DNA of 64,000 bases from Heracleum sosnowskyi (lineage: Eukaryota; Streptophyta; Magnoliopsida; Apiales; Apiaceae), in NCBI GenBank assembly GCA_030848705.1, contig CM061236.1, forward strand, positions 64,995,481 to 65,059,480. The letters are read 5' to 3'. Below, piece after piece: positions 12,126-21,255 of this stretch. The notes beneath the pieces were generated by a model. The model was not told where the DNA came from, made no database searches, and saw nothing but the letters and a program-made list of their open reading frames with translations. Each line of letters begins with the position of its first letter. The first letter of the stretch is position 1. A program made the translations under genes and the position numbers.

Positions 12126-12400
12126 TAGTTTCGGCTTACTTGGAATGCCTTTTCTTTGGTATGCCTCTCCGACTTCCTCGTCTATGGGCTCCCATCATGT
12201 CTTACTCTCCATGGACTACACCCGTCCACCATAACCGCTCCATGACTTTTCTGATTATAGCTATAATGAGCTTGTTACTTATTTCCCCTGTGTCTTCCTG
12301 ATTATTTCTATATATAAGATTATATAATCTTACTACTATGGGTTGTAAAAAAGGGGGTTTAGCTGGTCATATTGAGAGAGAGAGAGAGATTTCTAAGAGA
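12126..12400 (-). promoter_or_regulatory. Conserved viral leader block, left arm
   Basis: Downstream of the promoter on the minus strand. Nearly identical to 41333-41575 of the right arm: I see about 7 differences in about 245 positions, far fewer than in the coding regions. It contains a perfect 16-bp palindrome AAGATTATATAATCTT and a short inverted repeat ATGGG-AG-CCCAT. Strong conservation without an ORF suggests an RNA or DNA signal such as leader structure, packaging or priming. No TGGTATCAGAGC primer site is present. Confidence 0.65.
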
Positions 12401-12520
12401 GAATTTTATTGATAGTCGTAAGAGTTCTGCCATTTAACTGATTACATTTCCTCTTTTTATAGAGGGGTTTTGTTACTATTTTGTTACTATTACAATAATA
12501 CAGATTCTTTTTCTGTTTGC
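12400..12520 (-). promoter_or_regulatory. Pregenomic RNA promoter and poly(A) signal, left arm
   Basis: On the minus strand CCTCTATAAAAAGAGG holds a TATA box (plus-strand coordinates 12454-12461) inside a short inverted repeat, resembling the TATA region of caulimovirid full-length RNA promoters. AATAAA follows at 12405-12410, about 50 bases downstream, so the poly(A) signal would lie just after the start site. This layout yields a terminally redundant pregenomic RNA in pararetroviruses. An identical arrangement is at 41241-41297. Confidence 0.7.
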
Positions 12521-12524
12521 TTTT

Positions 12525-12890
12525 AGTCTTTTCATCTTTCTCTTCTATTGTCTTCTTCCTTCTTTCTTTCCTTTCTTCTGATGGTAGGATTTTGCTTTTA
12601 TAGTGTTGTCTTTTCTTTTCTTTGTAGTTGTCTTCTTTTCTTCTTATTCATTATCTTCATCTGATGATAGGATTCCATTTGCTTTTATCTTCGTAGTGCT
12701 TTCTTCGTAGTGCTGTCTTTTCTTCTTTTTCTATTGGTCTTTGTCTTCTTTTTTCTGATGATAAGATTCCATTTGTTTCCTGCTTTATATCTTCATATTG
12801 CTTTTTGATTGCTATCTTTTCTTCTTCTTTTTCCTTGTTGTCTTTTATCTTTTTTGAAATTCCTGCATAAAAATTTTTGAAAAAATATTT
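12525..12890 (-). other. GA-rich tract upstream of the viral promoter, left arm
   Basis: On the minus strand this is strongly purine-rich (AAGAAGAAAAGAAGAC style) with a repeated AATCYTAYCATCAGA motif at about 12660-12675 and 12762-12776, and a diverged third copy near 12590. A short frame of about 80 codons (12657-12911) exists and has a partly similar partner on the right arm, but its composition is that of the repeat and it overlaps the hairpin array, so I do not call it a gene. It may be an enhancer-like or priming region. Confidence 0.45.
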
Positions 12891-12891
12891 T

Positions 12892-13255
12892 TTACAGTCA
12901 CCAATTTTCATTGGGCCGTAAGGATATGTTTTTATACAGTCACCAATTTTTATTGGGCCGTATCCTCATTGCTAATATTTATACAGTCACCAATTTTCAT
13001 TGGGCCATATCTTCATTATGGCTTTTATTTATATAGTCACCAATTTTCATTGGGCCGTATCCTCATGGCTATTATGGCTTTTATTTATACAGTCACCAAT
13101 TTTCATTGGGCCGTATCTTCATTGCTAATATACTACAGTCACCAATTTTCATTGGGCCGTAGGGACATTGTTTTTGCAGTCACCAATTATTCATTGGGCC
13201 GCAGAATCATAAATTTTATATTACATTAGGTCACCAATTTTTACATTGGGCCTAA
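12892..13255 (-). repeat. Array of eight covarying hairpins, left arm
   Basis: Eight units beginning near 12892, 12934, 12981, 13031, 13087, 13133, 13175 and 13226. On the minus strand each has an outer stem (usually TACGG/CTGTA), a C facing TGA, an inner stem CCAAT/ATTGG and a 4-6 base loop, most often GAAA. Outer stems vary in pairs: TTACGG/CTGTAA, ATACGG/CTGTAT, CTACGG/CTGTAG, TGCGG/CTGCA, TTAGG/CCTAA. Spacers are about 15-30 bases and less conserved. The array starts about 25 bases after the stop of the downstream ORF, in the untranslated region before the promoter. Confidence 0.85.
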
Positions 13256-13279
13256 AAATTAAATATAATTTTTCACATT

Positions 13280-14296
13280 TTATTGAAAAGGATTAGAACA
13301 TCCTTCTTCTTCCTTTGCTTCATCTTTCACTGCTATTATTGATTTATTCCTTTTTCCAGTAGACATTTCTTGATATATCTTCTCTGTTTTTGGAGAATGC
13401 TTGTATCTTAGTTCTGATACTCTGGAATACATTTCTGTTAGCTTGGTAGTATCTGCATTCAAAACATCATTGTTATAATATAGAGTTAATATATCTTCAA
13501 CATCTCCTCCTGTTCTGCATCCTATTACACATGCCTTTCTTCCATGGATAATATCTTTCAATTTGGATTTTATGACTGCTATTCCGATTGCTCTTTTATT
13601 GCATAGCCAGTCTTGAAATTGTTCCAAATTGCATGGCATGGGCATCTTTAGACTTGTATTTATTCCTTCTATTGTTGTATCTCTTCTAACTCTGAATATT
13701 TGGCATAGTATTATGGGCTTTCCTGTTATATCTGTACAGGCATCAAATACCTGTATTCCATATTTTTCTCCTGGTACATATGATTCTTTCATTGCTTCAA
13801 CACTTTCCACTAAAAGGGATGGTAATTTTGATATACTTGATAATGTATCATCTACTATGATTTTGTCAATAAATCCAAACTTTAGTAAATTTTTTAATAT
13901 TGTTGGATCTGCATTCTCTGTACAAATATACCTTGGATATCTGCTAGTTTTCCCATTTCTAAGAATAGTGTTATTGGATTGGTAATCATAATATTTTGTT
14001 ATCCTTTCAAAGGCTTCAATAGTTTCTTTTGGGTATTTGATTCTATCTGCCATTATAATAGTGTTTAGAGAATTTTCTAGGTTTGTTTGGATAATAGGGT
14101 TTATTACTGGGGTTGTTGCTAATCTTGATATGAATGTTTGAGGTGAGGTTTGTAGGGTTTTTATGGCTTTTATTTTTTCTTGAAGGGTTTGAACAAGGGA
14201 ATTTATATCTTGGTTTAAAGCTGCTATCTGTTCATTCTTCTTCTTGATCTCTAATAAGATTTCTTCCACCTGCTGATTCATATTATTCTTTTCCAT
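13280..14296 (-). CDS. Viral downstream ORF of unknown function, intact (338 codons)
   Basis: ATG at 14296 gives MEKNNMNQQVEEILLEIKKK, an N-terminal coiled coil of about 55 residues, followed by a globular part (KYYDYQSNNTILRNGK, GIQVFDACTDITGKP, ACVIGCRTGGDVEDILTLYY) and a charged C-terminus. Its position after the RNase H and before the promoter matches the last gene of several Caulimoviridae (the translational transactivator in caulimoviruses), but I cannot show homology to it. The upstream in-frame extension to 14320 reads the remnant of the pol end in another frame and is not the start. The frame has no break over 1 kb, unlike its partner at 39572-40504, which has three stops. Confidence 0.7.
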   Translation of the reverse strand: MEKNNMNQQVEEILLEIKKKNEQIAALNQDINSLVQTLQEKIKAIKTLQTSPQTFISRLATTPVINPIIQTNLENSLNTIIMADRIKYPKETIEAFERITKYYDYQSNNTILRNGKTSRYPRYICTENADPTILKNLLKFGFIDKIIVDDTLSSISKLPSLLVESVEAMKESYVPGEKYGIQVFDACTDITGKPIILCQIFRVRRDTTIEGINTSLKMPMPCNLEQFQDWLCNKRAIGIAVIKSKLKDIIHGRKACVIGCRTGGDVEDILTLYYNNDVLNADTTKLTEMYSRVSELRYKHSPKTEKIYQEMSTGKRNKSIIAVKDEAKEEEGCSNPFQ

Positions 14297-14329
14297 AGTT
14301 TTTGCTAAGAAGATCTGCAAGAATATTCT

Positions 14330-14450
14330 TTAGTACAAAGTTATAATAATTAAAAATGCTTGCCATTTTGTTTATATCCTTTACTAGTTTTTACGGTTGT
14401 CATCTTTATTCACTTACTACTATTATTACTTATTTATATTTTCAGGTTCT
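14330..14450 (-). other. Scar of the missing protease-RT-RNase H block, left arm
   Basis: On the minus strand, sequence matching the start of the protease region (around 37800-37875 of the right arm) passes through about 30 unmatched bases directly to sequence matching the end of RNase H (39480-39580), including the NILADLLS remnant. About 1.6 kb that is present in the right arm is absent. There is no duplication at the junction that I can see and no inserted element. Confidence 0.7.
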
Positions 14451-14459
14451 GTTTCACTT

Positions 14460-16182
14460 ATATAGAAATCTTCATTATTATACCAATTATTATTTTCTTC
14501 TTTTATATATTCTAATTTCATAATAAATTCTGTACTATCTATATATTTTACTCCTTTTCTTTTAATTTTGGACATTTATTAGCATAATGGCCTTTTTCAT
14601 TGCAATTCCAGCATTTGCAATCTATTATTTTATTATCTTCTTTTACTGGTTTTATATATTTTCTTTTTCTAAATTTTCTCCTATATTTAAATCTTTCTCT
14701 GTTTTCTGGGGTATTTCTATATCTCCTAAATTTTCTTCTTTTAAACCTGTTATTATATGATCTATATGATCTATAAGGTTTGTTCTGATTATAATAATTT
14801 TCTTGATTATTATAATTTTGTTTTTTATAATGTTTTTTATAACTTTTTGGTTTATCATTATCACATCCAAATACTAATTTTCTTTCTGTGAATCCACATA
14901 TTTCTCTTAATCTAGTCTTTTTATCTTTCTTAATAGATTGCTGTAATCTATAATCTTCACATTTTTGCATTAAATATGCTCTTAATAGTCTAATCCTTTC
15001 TCCTAGTGTATTTTCTTTAGGTTCTAAATTAGTATATTCTTTAGATATTTCTGTATTATATGGTGTAGGTAAATGATTTGTTGTTTTATTATACTTTCCT
15101 CAGGTAAGAATCTTGCTTCATAAAAGAACTTAGTAAAACGTATAGTATATTCTGGTAGTTTATTAATTTTACAACATTTCATATTATTAAGGTTCATTAT
15201 TATTTCAATTTTTCTTTCTACCGTTACTTGTTCTTGTGCTACAAACCATCTTTCTCCTAAAAATTCTCTTTTTAATATAATATCAAACATGTTTAACATA
15301 TCTTTCCATGAATTAGCATAATTAGCTGCTTGTTGTTTTAACACATAATCAATATTTTCTATCCAAAAGATGCTTTTCCTATTATTGTTTTAGATATTAA
15401 TTCAAAAACATATTCTAAATCTTCTTTTTCTTTTGAATTCATAAATGCTATATACATTCCTAAATTCCAATCTTTTATTCTTCTACTTATTTCTTGTTCA
15501 TCATAAATATTATCTAAGTCTAGAAAATATCCATTTATATTAATTCCTTGGGTTACAGATCCTATAAAGTCTTGAACTTCTTCTTGTTGTCCTATAGGTA
15601 TATGAGATGGAATTTTATTTTCTTTTTTAATTATATCTCTTATTTCTTCTTCTCGATAATCATCTGCATCTTCATTTATTATATTATCCGAATCTATTTC
15701 ATTATCTGATTTTTTCTAAGAACTTTCTTCTTCTATTTCACTTTTTATATCATCTTCCTCTATTCTAGCATAAACATTTTTTATTTTTGTTAAAGCTGCT
15801 AAAATTTCTTCATTTTCTTTTATTATTATCTTCAGATTCTTCTATAAAATTAACTCCTTTTGACTTTTCTTCATTTTCAGTATCACTACTTTCTATTTTA
15901 GTTTTTGATTCATTATCTTTATCCTGGGTATCTATTTTTTCTTTTCCTTTTATTTTTCTTAACATTTCTTTTATTTGGTTTATTTCTTCCTTTAAATTAG
16001 TTACTTCTTCTTTAACTTGTATAATTTCTAATTTAGCTTATTTTAATTCTTTCTTTTGGGTTTTATATTTATCTTTATAAAATTTATATTTACTTAGCCA
16101 TTCCATATTAGTATTAGTTTTTAACCTAAAGTTTTCTTTTCTTAATTTTTCTAATTCATTATTGTCTTTATTATTATCTAGC
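14460..16182 (-). pseudogene. Coiled coil, capsid-like and zinc-knuckle region, left arm
   Basis: Homologous to 35990-37800 of the right arm. From high to low coordinate: a Lys/Glu-rich coiled coil (about 16180-15950), an acidic stretch, a capsid-like core (MLNMFDIILKREFLGERWFV near 15290), a very basic Tyr/Asn/Arg-rich segment and the CCHC knuckle CWNCNEKGHYANKC near 14570-14610. Such order (capsid, basic region, CCHC) is that of caulimovirid coat proteins. Several stops and frameshifts break it (for example near 15716, 15350 and 15020). Confidence 0.72.
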
Positions 16183-18441
16183 TGTAACACCCCCATCTAT
16201 ATCTAAATGAGGGGCTACTTATTAAACCTTAAACCTGCAAACAGAGCACTAAAATAATCTCTAAATAATAATTAAACAGTCTAATAATCTCCAAGATAAT
16301 ATTAAACCTCCAAAACGGTTCAAAGCCATAAATATGAAAAACCAAAATCTCTAAAATAATATTCAAGTCTAAATAACGATAGAAGCCTACAAATCCTAAT
16401 CAATGATATAAAGGGGTGACTCTCCATCACACAGTCCCAGATCCCCCTAAGCACCTGCCAGAAAAAGAATACGGCATGAGCCAACCGCCCAGTACAGATT
16501 TGGAATACAGTTTATAAAACTGAAAACAGATATTCATATTTGACAGTTTATAACAAAACATTTATTTAAAAATAAGTATGGCTGAAGCAACGAGGGGTTA
16601 GGATATTTCATACCGAGATCAGAACAAAACAGATACAAATACACACATCATAGGGTACCTAATGTGTGCAACAAACCGGATAACGTGTACGACATATACA
16701 ACGTCACCGTCAAATCAAATCACAAATCATAAACTCTGGGTGCACCCGCGTATCCTGAAACAAAAATCAAATGCGCAAAAGCTCGCCTCCTGAGCTATCA
16801 GAATAGAAGGATACGCCATGACCAATCACACTGCCATGGAAGTGTCATGTCACTGGTGCCGCAATGACATGGTTGTAGTACCCCTACAGCTGGTTAACTC
16901 GGTATGCCCTATTTCACTAAGGGTTTAAATATAATATTTCACAAAACATTTTAAAATCACAGAAACTGATATTCCCAATATTTCCAACAGATATAAAGTG
17001 TACGTAATATCAGAAAATCGCAGAAACAGATATTTAAATATTTCGAAACAGAATTAAATATACTTTTCAGAATCAAAACAATATTCATATTCAAAATGAT
17101 TCAAAATCGAACGAACAGATTTGAGGTCAAAACGAATTTAATTTAAATATTTCTAAGAGGAGTAGCGCTGAATAAAATAGGAGAGAAATCCGTACCTCAA
17201 AATCGCAATCTCAAACACTAACAGAATCCACAAACGATATGCTAATTTCCCCGCTCCCGATCTAAATTTACAAAAATTATAATATATTATTAACATACAT
17301 TCTCTTCATATAATTATTAATTAAAAATTGTCATTGTTTTTACTACACATGTTCTGGACATCACTAACAAGTACCTCATGTGGCCATGTATTAACAACTA
17401 CCACACCTGGACTAATTTTTATTAAACATTTTTTTTTTGAACACGTGATAATTATTTGTGTTTGGCTGACACAATTGTGGTGATTACTAACTATTAAATC
17501 TTATAAATTAATTAACTAACAAAAGTGGACTATTTAATATTATAAACATAGAACATGCAGCACTAATCCTTGCAAAGTCAGCTTCTGTTTTCATCACCAA
17601 CCAACTATGAAATCATGTACAAGAATCTAGCAGGGCCCTGGTGATATACTTATTGTTAAGTATTTTAAATCAATTAATTAGTTAGTTCATTTGAACCAAG
17701 ACAAGTAATGCCAGGCTTGACACTGCTAATATAAAGTTTTAAGACTTATACAAACTAAGTAATTATTACTCAAGCAATAAACATATTTTACAAGTACTTG
17801 TATACAAGATAATTAGTATTAAGAACCTATTACTATTATAATGATTTTTCATTATAACAACTCAATAGCATTTATTAAAATTGTTTTTTTTGATCCACCT
17901 ATTTTCCAATATCACAACCCCAATTAATACAACAAATACGGCTTCCTCCAATTTCATAACACTAAATGTTAATTAGTATAAAATAAATCAAGTACCCGGA
18001 TCATTAACCAAAATTCATGTATTTATTCTCTATTATCGTACTAGATGAAGTGTTAATAATCATGTTCTTATAGGTGACCTGGTGAATTAATAGGCATGAT
18101 AACAATGTAACTATATCGATGATTATAATTTGCTAACCAGAAATTGTACCTTAATTATTTACCTACTTAATGGCAGGATCTCTCTCTCTCTCTTGCTTCT
18201 CCCATTCTTTTACGTGCGGCTAACCTCCGTTTCTTCCACTAACTATTTTAGGGTTTGTTTTTGTTTTGTTTTGAGTCCCGTGTGATGATATTATAAGGGT
18301 ATAATATATATAAACTATTAACTCACCTAATTACTATTAGGAATCTGAAAATATAAATTCACCTTACAAAAATATAATTCTATTTTCTATCTTCTTAGCA
18401 AATGCAAAGTAAAATAATTTCTTTTTCTTATCTCTTTATAA

Positions 18442-18483
<42 letters not shown>

Positions 18484-18501
18484 AAAATCCGGTATATTAC
18501 A
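16183..18501 (-). mobile_element. Solo LTR, copy II, inside the viral left arm
   Basis: 2319 bp, TGTAACACCC... to ...GTATATTACA, with a perfect 5-bp target duplication CTAGC (16178-16182 and 18502-18506). Same family as 7989-10147: the first kilobase is close to identical, the centre is more diverged, and both have an (ATT)n run near the high end. No coding region. It splits the viral coiled-coil ORF, whose two halves match continuously the right arm near 36030. Confidence 0.88.
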
Positions 18502-18506
18502 CTAGC

Positions 18507-18612
18507 TCTTCTTTCTTTTCTTGTTTTAATGGCTCATATTTATGTCTTTCTTTATCTATAATATTTTTTCCATGATTTTTAAGAAATGTTATTACACTAT
18601 GTTTTTCCTAAC
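18507..18612 (-). pseudogene. Start of the coiled-coil/capsid ORF, left arm
   Basis: Minus-strand translation includes ITFLKNHGK and KHEYEP-like sequence matching residues 9-35 of the right-arm ORF that begins at 35917. Homology between arms begins at the bases just before ITFL, so the initiating ATG and first residues of the right-arm ORF are not present here. Downstream it is interrupted by solo LTR II. Confidence 0.6.
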
Positions 18613-18961
18613 TTATGAAGTTCTGCTAGATTATTTATTGCTTTTTTAACTCATTTAGTCATTTTTGGTTTTATTTTACTTATATCCATTAGGATTGGTT
18701 CTTTAATTCTTCCTATAGTATTTATAGCTATTATTTCTGGTTCTTCTTCTTTATACTGCTCTTTTAAACAATTATGTATTATTGTTAAATTATCTAATAT
18801 TTGTTTAAATGTAGGTATTTCTTATTTACTCCATAAATCTGTTAATTTTTCTCTTATGGTTTGTCTGTTATTAGCTTGATTTTCTTCTATTATAGATTTG
18901 AATTTATCTTTAATTATAAATTCTTCCCAAATAGCTTTTATTCTTTCTTCTGAGTTACTCA
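18600..18961 (-). pseudogene. Short viral ORF of unknown function after the retropepsin-like domain
   Basis: ATG at 18961 gives MSNSEERIKAIWEEFIIKDK. It overlaps the end of the previous ORF by 8 bases (ATGAGTAA), a close spacing typical of polycistronic pararetrovirus RNA. About 120 codons with two in-frame stops (after LTDLWSK and after KPKMTK). Found only in the left arm. No family recognised; it looks helical and charged. Confidence 0.5.
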
Positions 18962-19188
18962 TTTTTATAAACTCTTTTTCTCCATCCTGCTTCAACGTTT
19001 ATCCAGGTTTTTATTGTTTTAGGTTTATTTATATGTTCTTTTAATTGTTCTATTTCTTCTTTTAATTTAGTTTGTTCATCTAAATATCGTAGATATTTTT
19101 GTTGAGATAAGATTAAGGTTTCTGTTACTATGTTTTCAACAATTTTTAATTCCTTTTCTTTTTTCTCTAATTCTTTTTCTATATTCAT
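18955..19188 (-). CDS. Small coiled-coil viral ORF (77 codons), left arm only
   Basis: ATG at 19188 gives MNIEKELEKKEKELKIVENI, with heptad-like Leu/Ile spacing over nearly all its length and a basic C-terminus (GWRKRVYKNE). It is uninterrupted. It lies 5 bases after the retropepsin-like segment and overlaps the next ORF. Small coiled-coil proteins that bind the virion are known in Caulimoviridae (for example the virion-associated protein of caulimoviruses), but no specific similarity can be claimed. Confidence 0.5.
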   Translation of the reverse strand: MNIEKELEKKEKELKIVENIVTETLILSQQKYLRYLDEQTKLKEEIEQLKEHINKPKTIKTWINVEAGWRKRVYKNE

Positions 19189-19193
19189 ATTCT

Positions 19194-19717
19194 TTATATA
19201 AATCTTGTTTTATCTTGGTCATTTATTTCTATTCCTTCATTATTTATATTATAATCTATCATATCTAAGAAATCCATTCCTAGTAATAATTGATAATTAA
19301 CATCATATTCTATTACTCCTAAATTTATCCTATATTCTAAATCTTGAATTTTTATTCTTAATATTATACTTTTAGTTATTATAGATTCTCTTGATGAATT
19401 AGGTTCACTTAATATTTGTGGCTCTATTTCATTACACTTTTCTTCATTAAACTTTTGGTTGTACCAGTATTTATTTCTGTTATACATTCCTTAGCATATG
19501 TTCCATTAAATACAATGGTTTTTATTTTTAATTTATTAATTTCTTTATAAGGGGTTTTTATTAAATTTATTCTTCTATATATACTCCTAGATAAACTTTG
19601 TTCTTTTTTAAAACTTATCCTAGATCCTTCTATTATTGGCTTAATTCTTTGTATAGGTACCATCTGTCTATTATTCAAATCTATACTTATTTCTTCTGGT
19701 ATTGTTATTCTAGCTTC
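19194..19717 (-). pseudogene. Degenerate retropepsin-like domain fused behind the movement protein
   Basis: Continues in frame from the movement protein after one TAA (19718-19720). KTIVFNGTYAKECITEINTG corresponds to the first strand and active-site turn of a retropepsin, with NTG where DTG or DSG is expected; LLLGMDFLD near 19260-19290 matches the second psi-loop (compare ILGNNFLD in the right-arm protease). A frameshift near 19450 separates the halves. The Asp-to-Asn change argues against catalysis. This domain is distinct from the protease at 37850-38200 and is present only in the left arm. Confidence 0.55.
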
Positions 19718-20420
19718 TTATTTATGTTCAATTCTTTCTAATATATCCTCATATAATCTTGGTACAATTGTACACATTTCTATTTGTTTTCTAACGTGAT
19801 GATTTCCTGTTATCGCATATACCATTTTTGTTTCTATGCTTATCACTTTACTTAATGCTCTTTCTTTATGTTCATCTTTTAATGATATACTAAAATCAGG
19901 TTGTATTGTAAATTTTAGTTTTTGATATATTAAATTTCCTTTTACTACTGATATTATAGCATCTTGCAAACTTCCTAATATTCTATCATCTACAATATAT
20001 ATTTGTATAGGGGTATCAATATTTTTCTGAAAATATGCTTTTATAGTAAATTCTATTCCTCCAAAATAAATATTTTTTAACTTGTTAACTTCTCTATTAG
20101 ATAATTTAGATAATTCTCTTTTTATTAAGTCATCAGTTATCAGATTAATTTTTGCTCTTCCATTTATTGTAGTAATATCTATTATATTTTCATGTTTTTG
20201 TGCAATGTATCTTACTTCTTTATTTCTTTCAAAATAATTAGTTTTAAAAATCTTTTTTTATTGTTAATTCTTCTGTTTCACTTTGTATTTTTCTATATGT
20301 TTCTGGTTTAAAACTTAATGTTTGAGATGTTCCTCCTTCATATTCATCCATTTGATAATATGCTTCTTTAGTACTTTCTATAGTTTCCTTATTATTATTT
20401 ATTTCTTTTCCTTTATCCAT
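19718..20420 (-). pseudogene. Movement protein (30K superfamily), left arm
   Basis: ATG at 20420 gives MDKGKEINNNKETIESTKEA. The core has IYFGGIEFTIKAYF, then TPIQIYIVDDRI, then GNLIYQKLKFTIQPDFSISL, the strand pattern and central Asp typical of caulimovirid cell-to-cell movement proteins. Such proteins form tubules or enlarge plasmodesmata. A frameshift lies in an A-run near 20250 and a stop at 19718. No counterpart exists in the right arm, where two other short ORFs take this place. I am fairly sure of the superfamily from pattern, not from a search. Confidence 0.65.
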
Positions 20421-20435
20421 AAATATAATTTTATT

Positions 20436-20705
20436 TTATCCAGTTAAATTAGCTTTTTCTAATAATACTTCTTTATACCATTTTACTCTTATTCTATCTA
20501 TTCTATATATCTCATATCTTTCTCTTAGTTCTGAATATAATCTTTTCCTTTCTATTAAAGTTTCATCTGTCCAATTTATTGTTTCTAATTTTTCTTGAAT
20601 TCTTTCTATATCTTGTTCTACTTTATTTTGAGATGATAAAAAATATTTTAATATTTTTGTTTTTCTTCTTATAGCATTTGGATCTGTCCAATGATTATTA
20701 TTCAT
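20436..20705 (-). CDS. Small viral ORF 3 (89 codons), left arm
   Basis: ATG at 20705 gives MNNNHWTDPNAIRRKTKILK and the ORF ends in LLEKANLTG. It is uninterrupted and clearly homologous to 35077-35346 of the right arm (MNNNYWIDPNAIRRK..., same ending). Predicted largely helical. It sits 7 bases after ORF 2 and 15 before the movement protein start, consistent with a polycistronic leader-scanning arrangement. Function unknown. Confidence 0.65.
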   Translation of the reverse strand: MNNNHWTDPNAIRRKTKILKYFLSSQNKVEQDIERIQEKLETINWTDETLIERKRLYSELRERYEIYRIDRIRVKWYKEVLLEKANLTG

Positions 20706-20712
20706 TCTTTTC

Positions 20713-21036
20713 CTAATTTTTATTAATTTTTTCTATTAAATCATTTATTAATTTATATTGTTCTTCAAGAACTTCTCTTAATTCTTTTATTTCTATATCT
20801 TTTCTACATAATTTTATAAATTCTTCTTTTCTATTTATTAGATATTTTTCTTCTAATTCTCCTATTTCTTTATCTTTTCTTGCTAACATATTTCTTAATA
20901 TATTTATTGTATTATCTTTTTGATTTATTATATCAATACTAATTTTACAACTTTCAATATGTTGATTAATATCTTTATTATAAGTTAAATTTTTATTAGC
21001 TATCATCTGAATTCTTTCTAGTTTATAATCTTCCAT
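20713..21036 (-). CDS. Small viral ORF 2, coiled coil (107 codons), left arm only
   Basis: ATG at 21036 gives MEDYKLERIQMIANKNLTYN; the upstream in-frame TTG is not needed. Long heptad pattern (INILRNMLARKDKEIGELEE). The A of its ATG is the last base of the stop codon of ORF 1 (TAATG), a linked stop-start arrangement. It is uninterrupted. The right arm lacks it: there the sequence jumps from ORF 1 to ORF 3 with about 340 bp missing. Confidence 0.6.
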   Translation of the reverse strand: MEDYKLERIQMIANKNLTYNKDINQHIESCKISIDIINQKDNTINILRNMLARKDKEIGELEEKYLINRKEEFIKLCRKDIEIKELREVLEEQYKLINDLIEKINKN

Positions 21037-21182
21037 TAACAAATTAAATTTCTTTCAATAAGTTTTTTACACATTTTTTGAGTATCTTTATTATTAGTAT
21101 TAAATTTAATTAGTAAGAGTGCAATTATTTTAGATTTCATTTGGTTTCTTATTATAGTGTTAAGCTTACTAGGTGCTCTCAT
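21036..21182 (-). CDS. Small viral ORF 1 (48 codons), left arm
   Basis: ATG at 21182 gives MRAPSKLNTIIRNQMKSKII, a short basic-hydrophobic protein ending just as ORF 2 begins. The N-terminal 25 residues are conserved in the right arm (34978-35070, MRAPNRLKTIIRNQMKFKII), which supports it as a real viral ORF. It is the first ORF after the long 5' hairpin. Function unknown; the 3' half is altered on the right by the ORF 2 deletion. Confidence 0.55.
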   Translation of the reverse strand: MRAPSKLNTIIRNQMKSKIIALLLIKFNTNNKDTQKMCKKLIERNLIC

Positions 21183-21250
21183 TTTTAGCTATTATTAACT
21201 ACTGATATATTTATATATATAACTATTTCCTTACTATTTAAAATACTATT
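21183..21250 (-). other. 5' leader of the left viral arm up to the SIRE insertion
   Basis: Contains GAATAGTATTTTAAATAGTA, matching 34936-34966 of the right arm. The viral sequence resumes at 34491 on the other side of the SIRE element; CATTT at 21251-21255 is one copy of the SIRE target duplication. Confidence 0.65.
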
Positions 21251-21255
21251 CATTT

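Noticed and set aside
12969..13229. Plus-strand ORF across the hairpin array
   Set aside because: Pure translation of the repeat units; repeated YSHQFSLGR-type peptides with no other support.
12892..13255. CRISPR-like pattern of repeats and spacers
   Set aside because: Plant nuclear context, irregular spacer lengths, spacers that are themselves similar, covarying stems and a matching array in the other viral arm. It is a viral structural repeat, not CRISPR.
15787..16080. Plus-strand ORF rich in Ser, Phe and Leu
   Set aside because: Antisense shadow of the viral Lys/Glu coiled coil.
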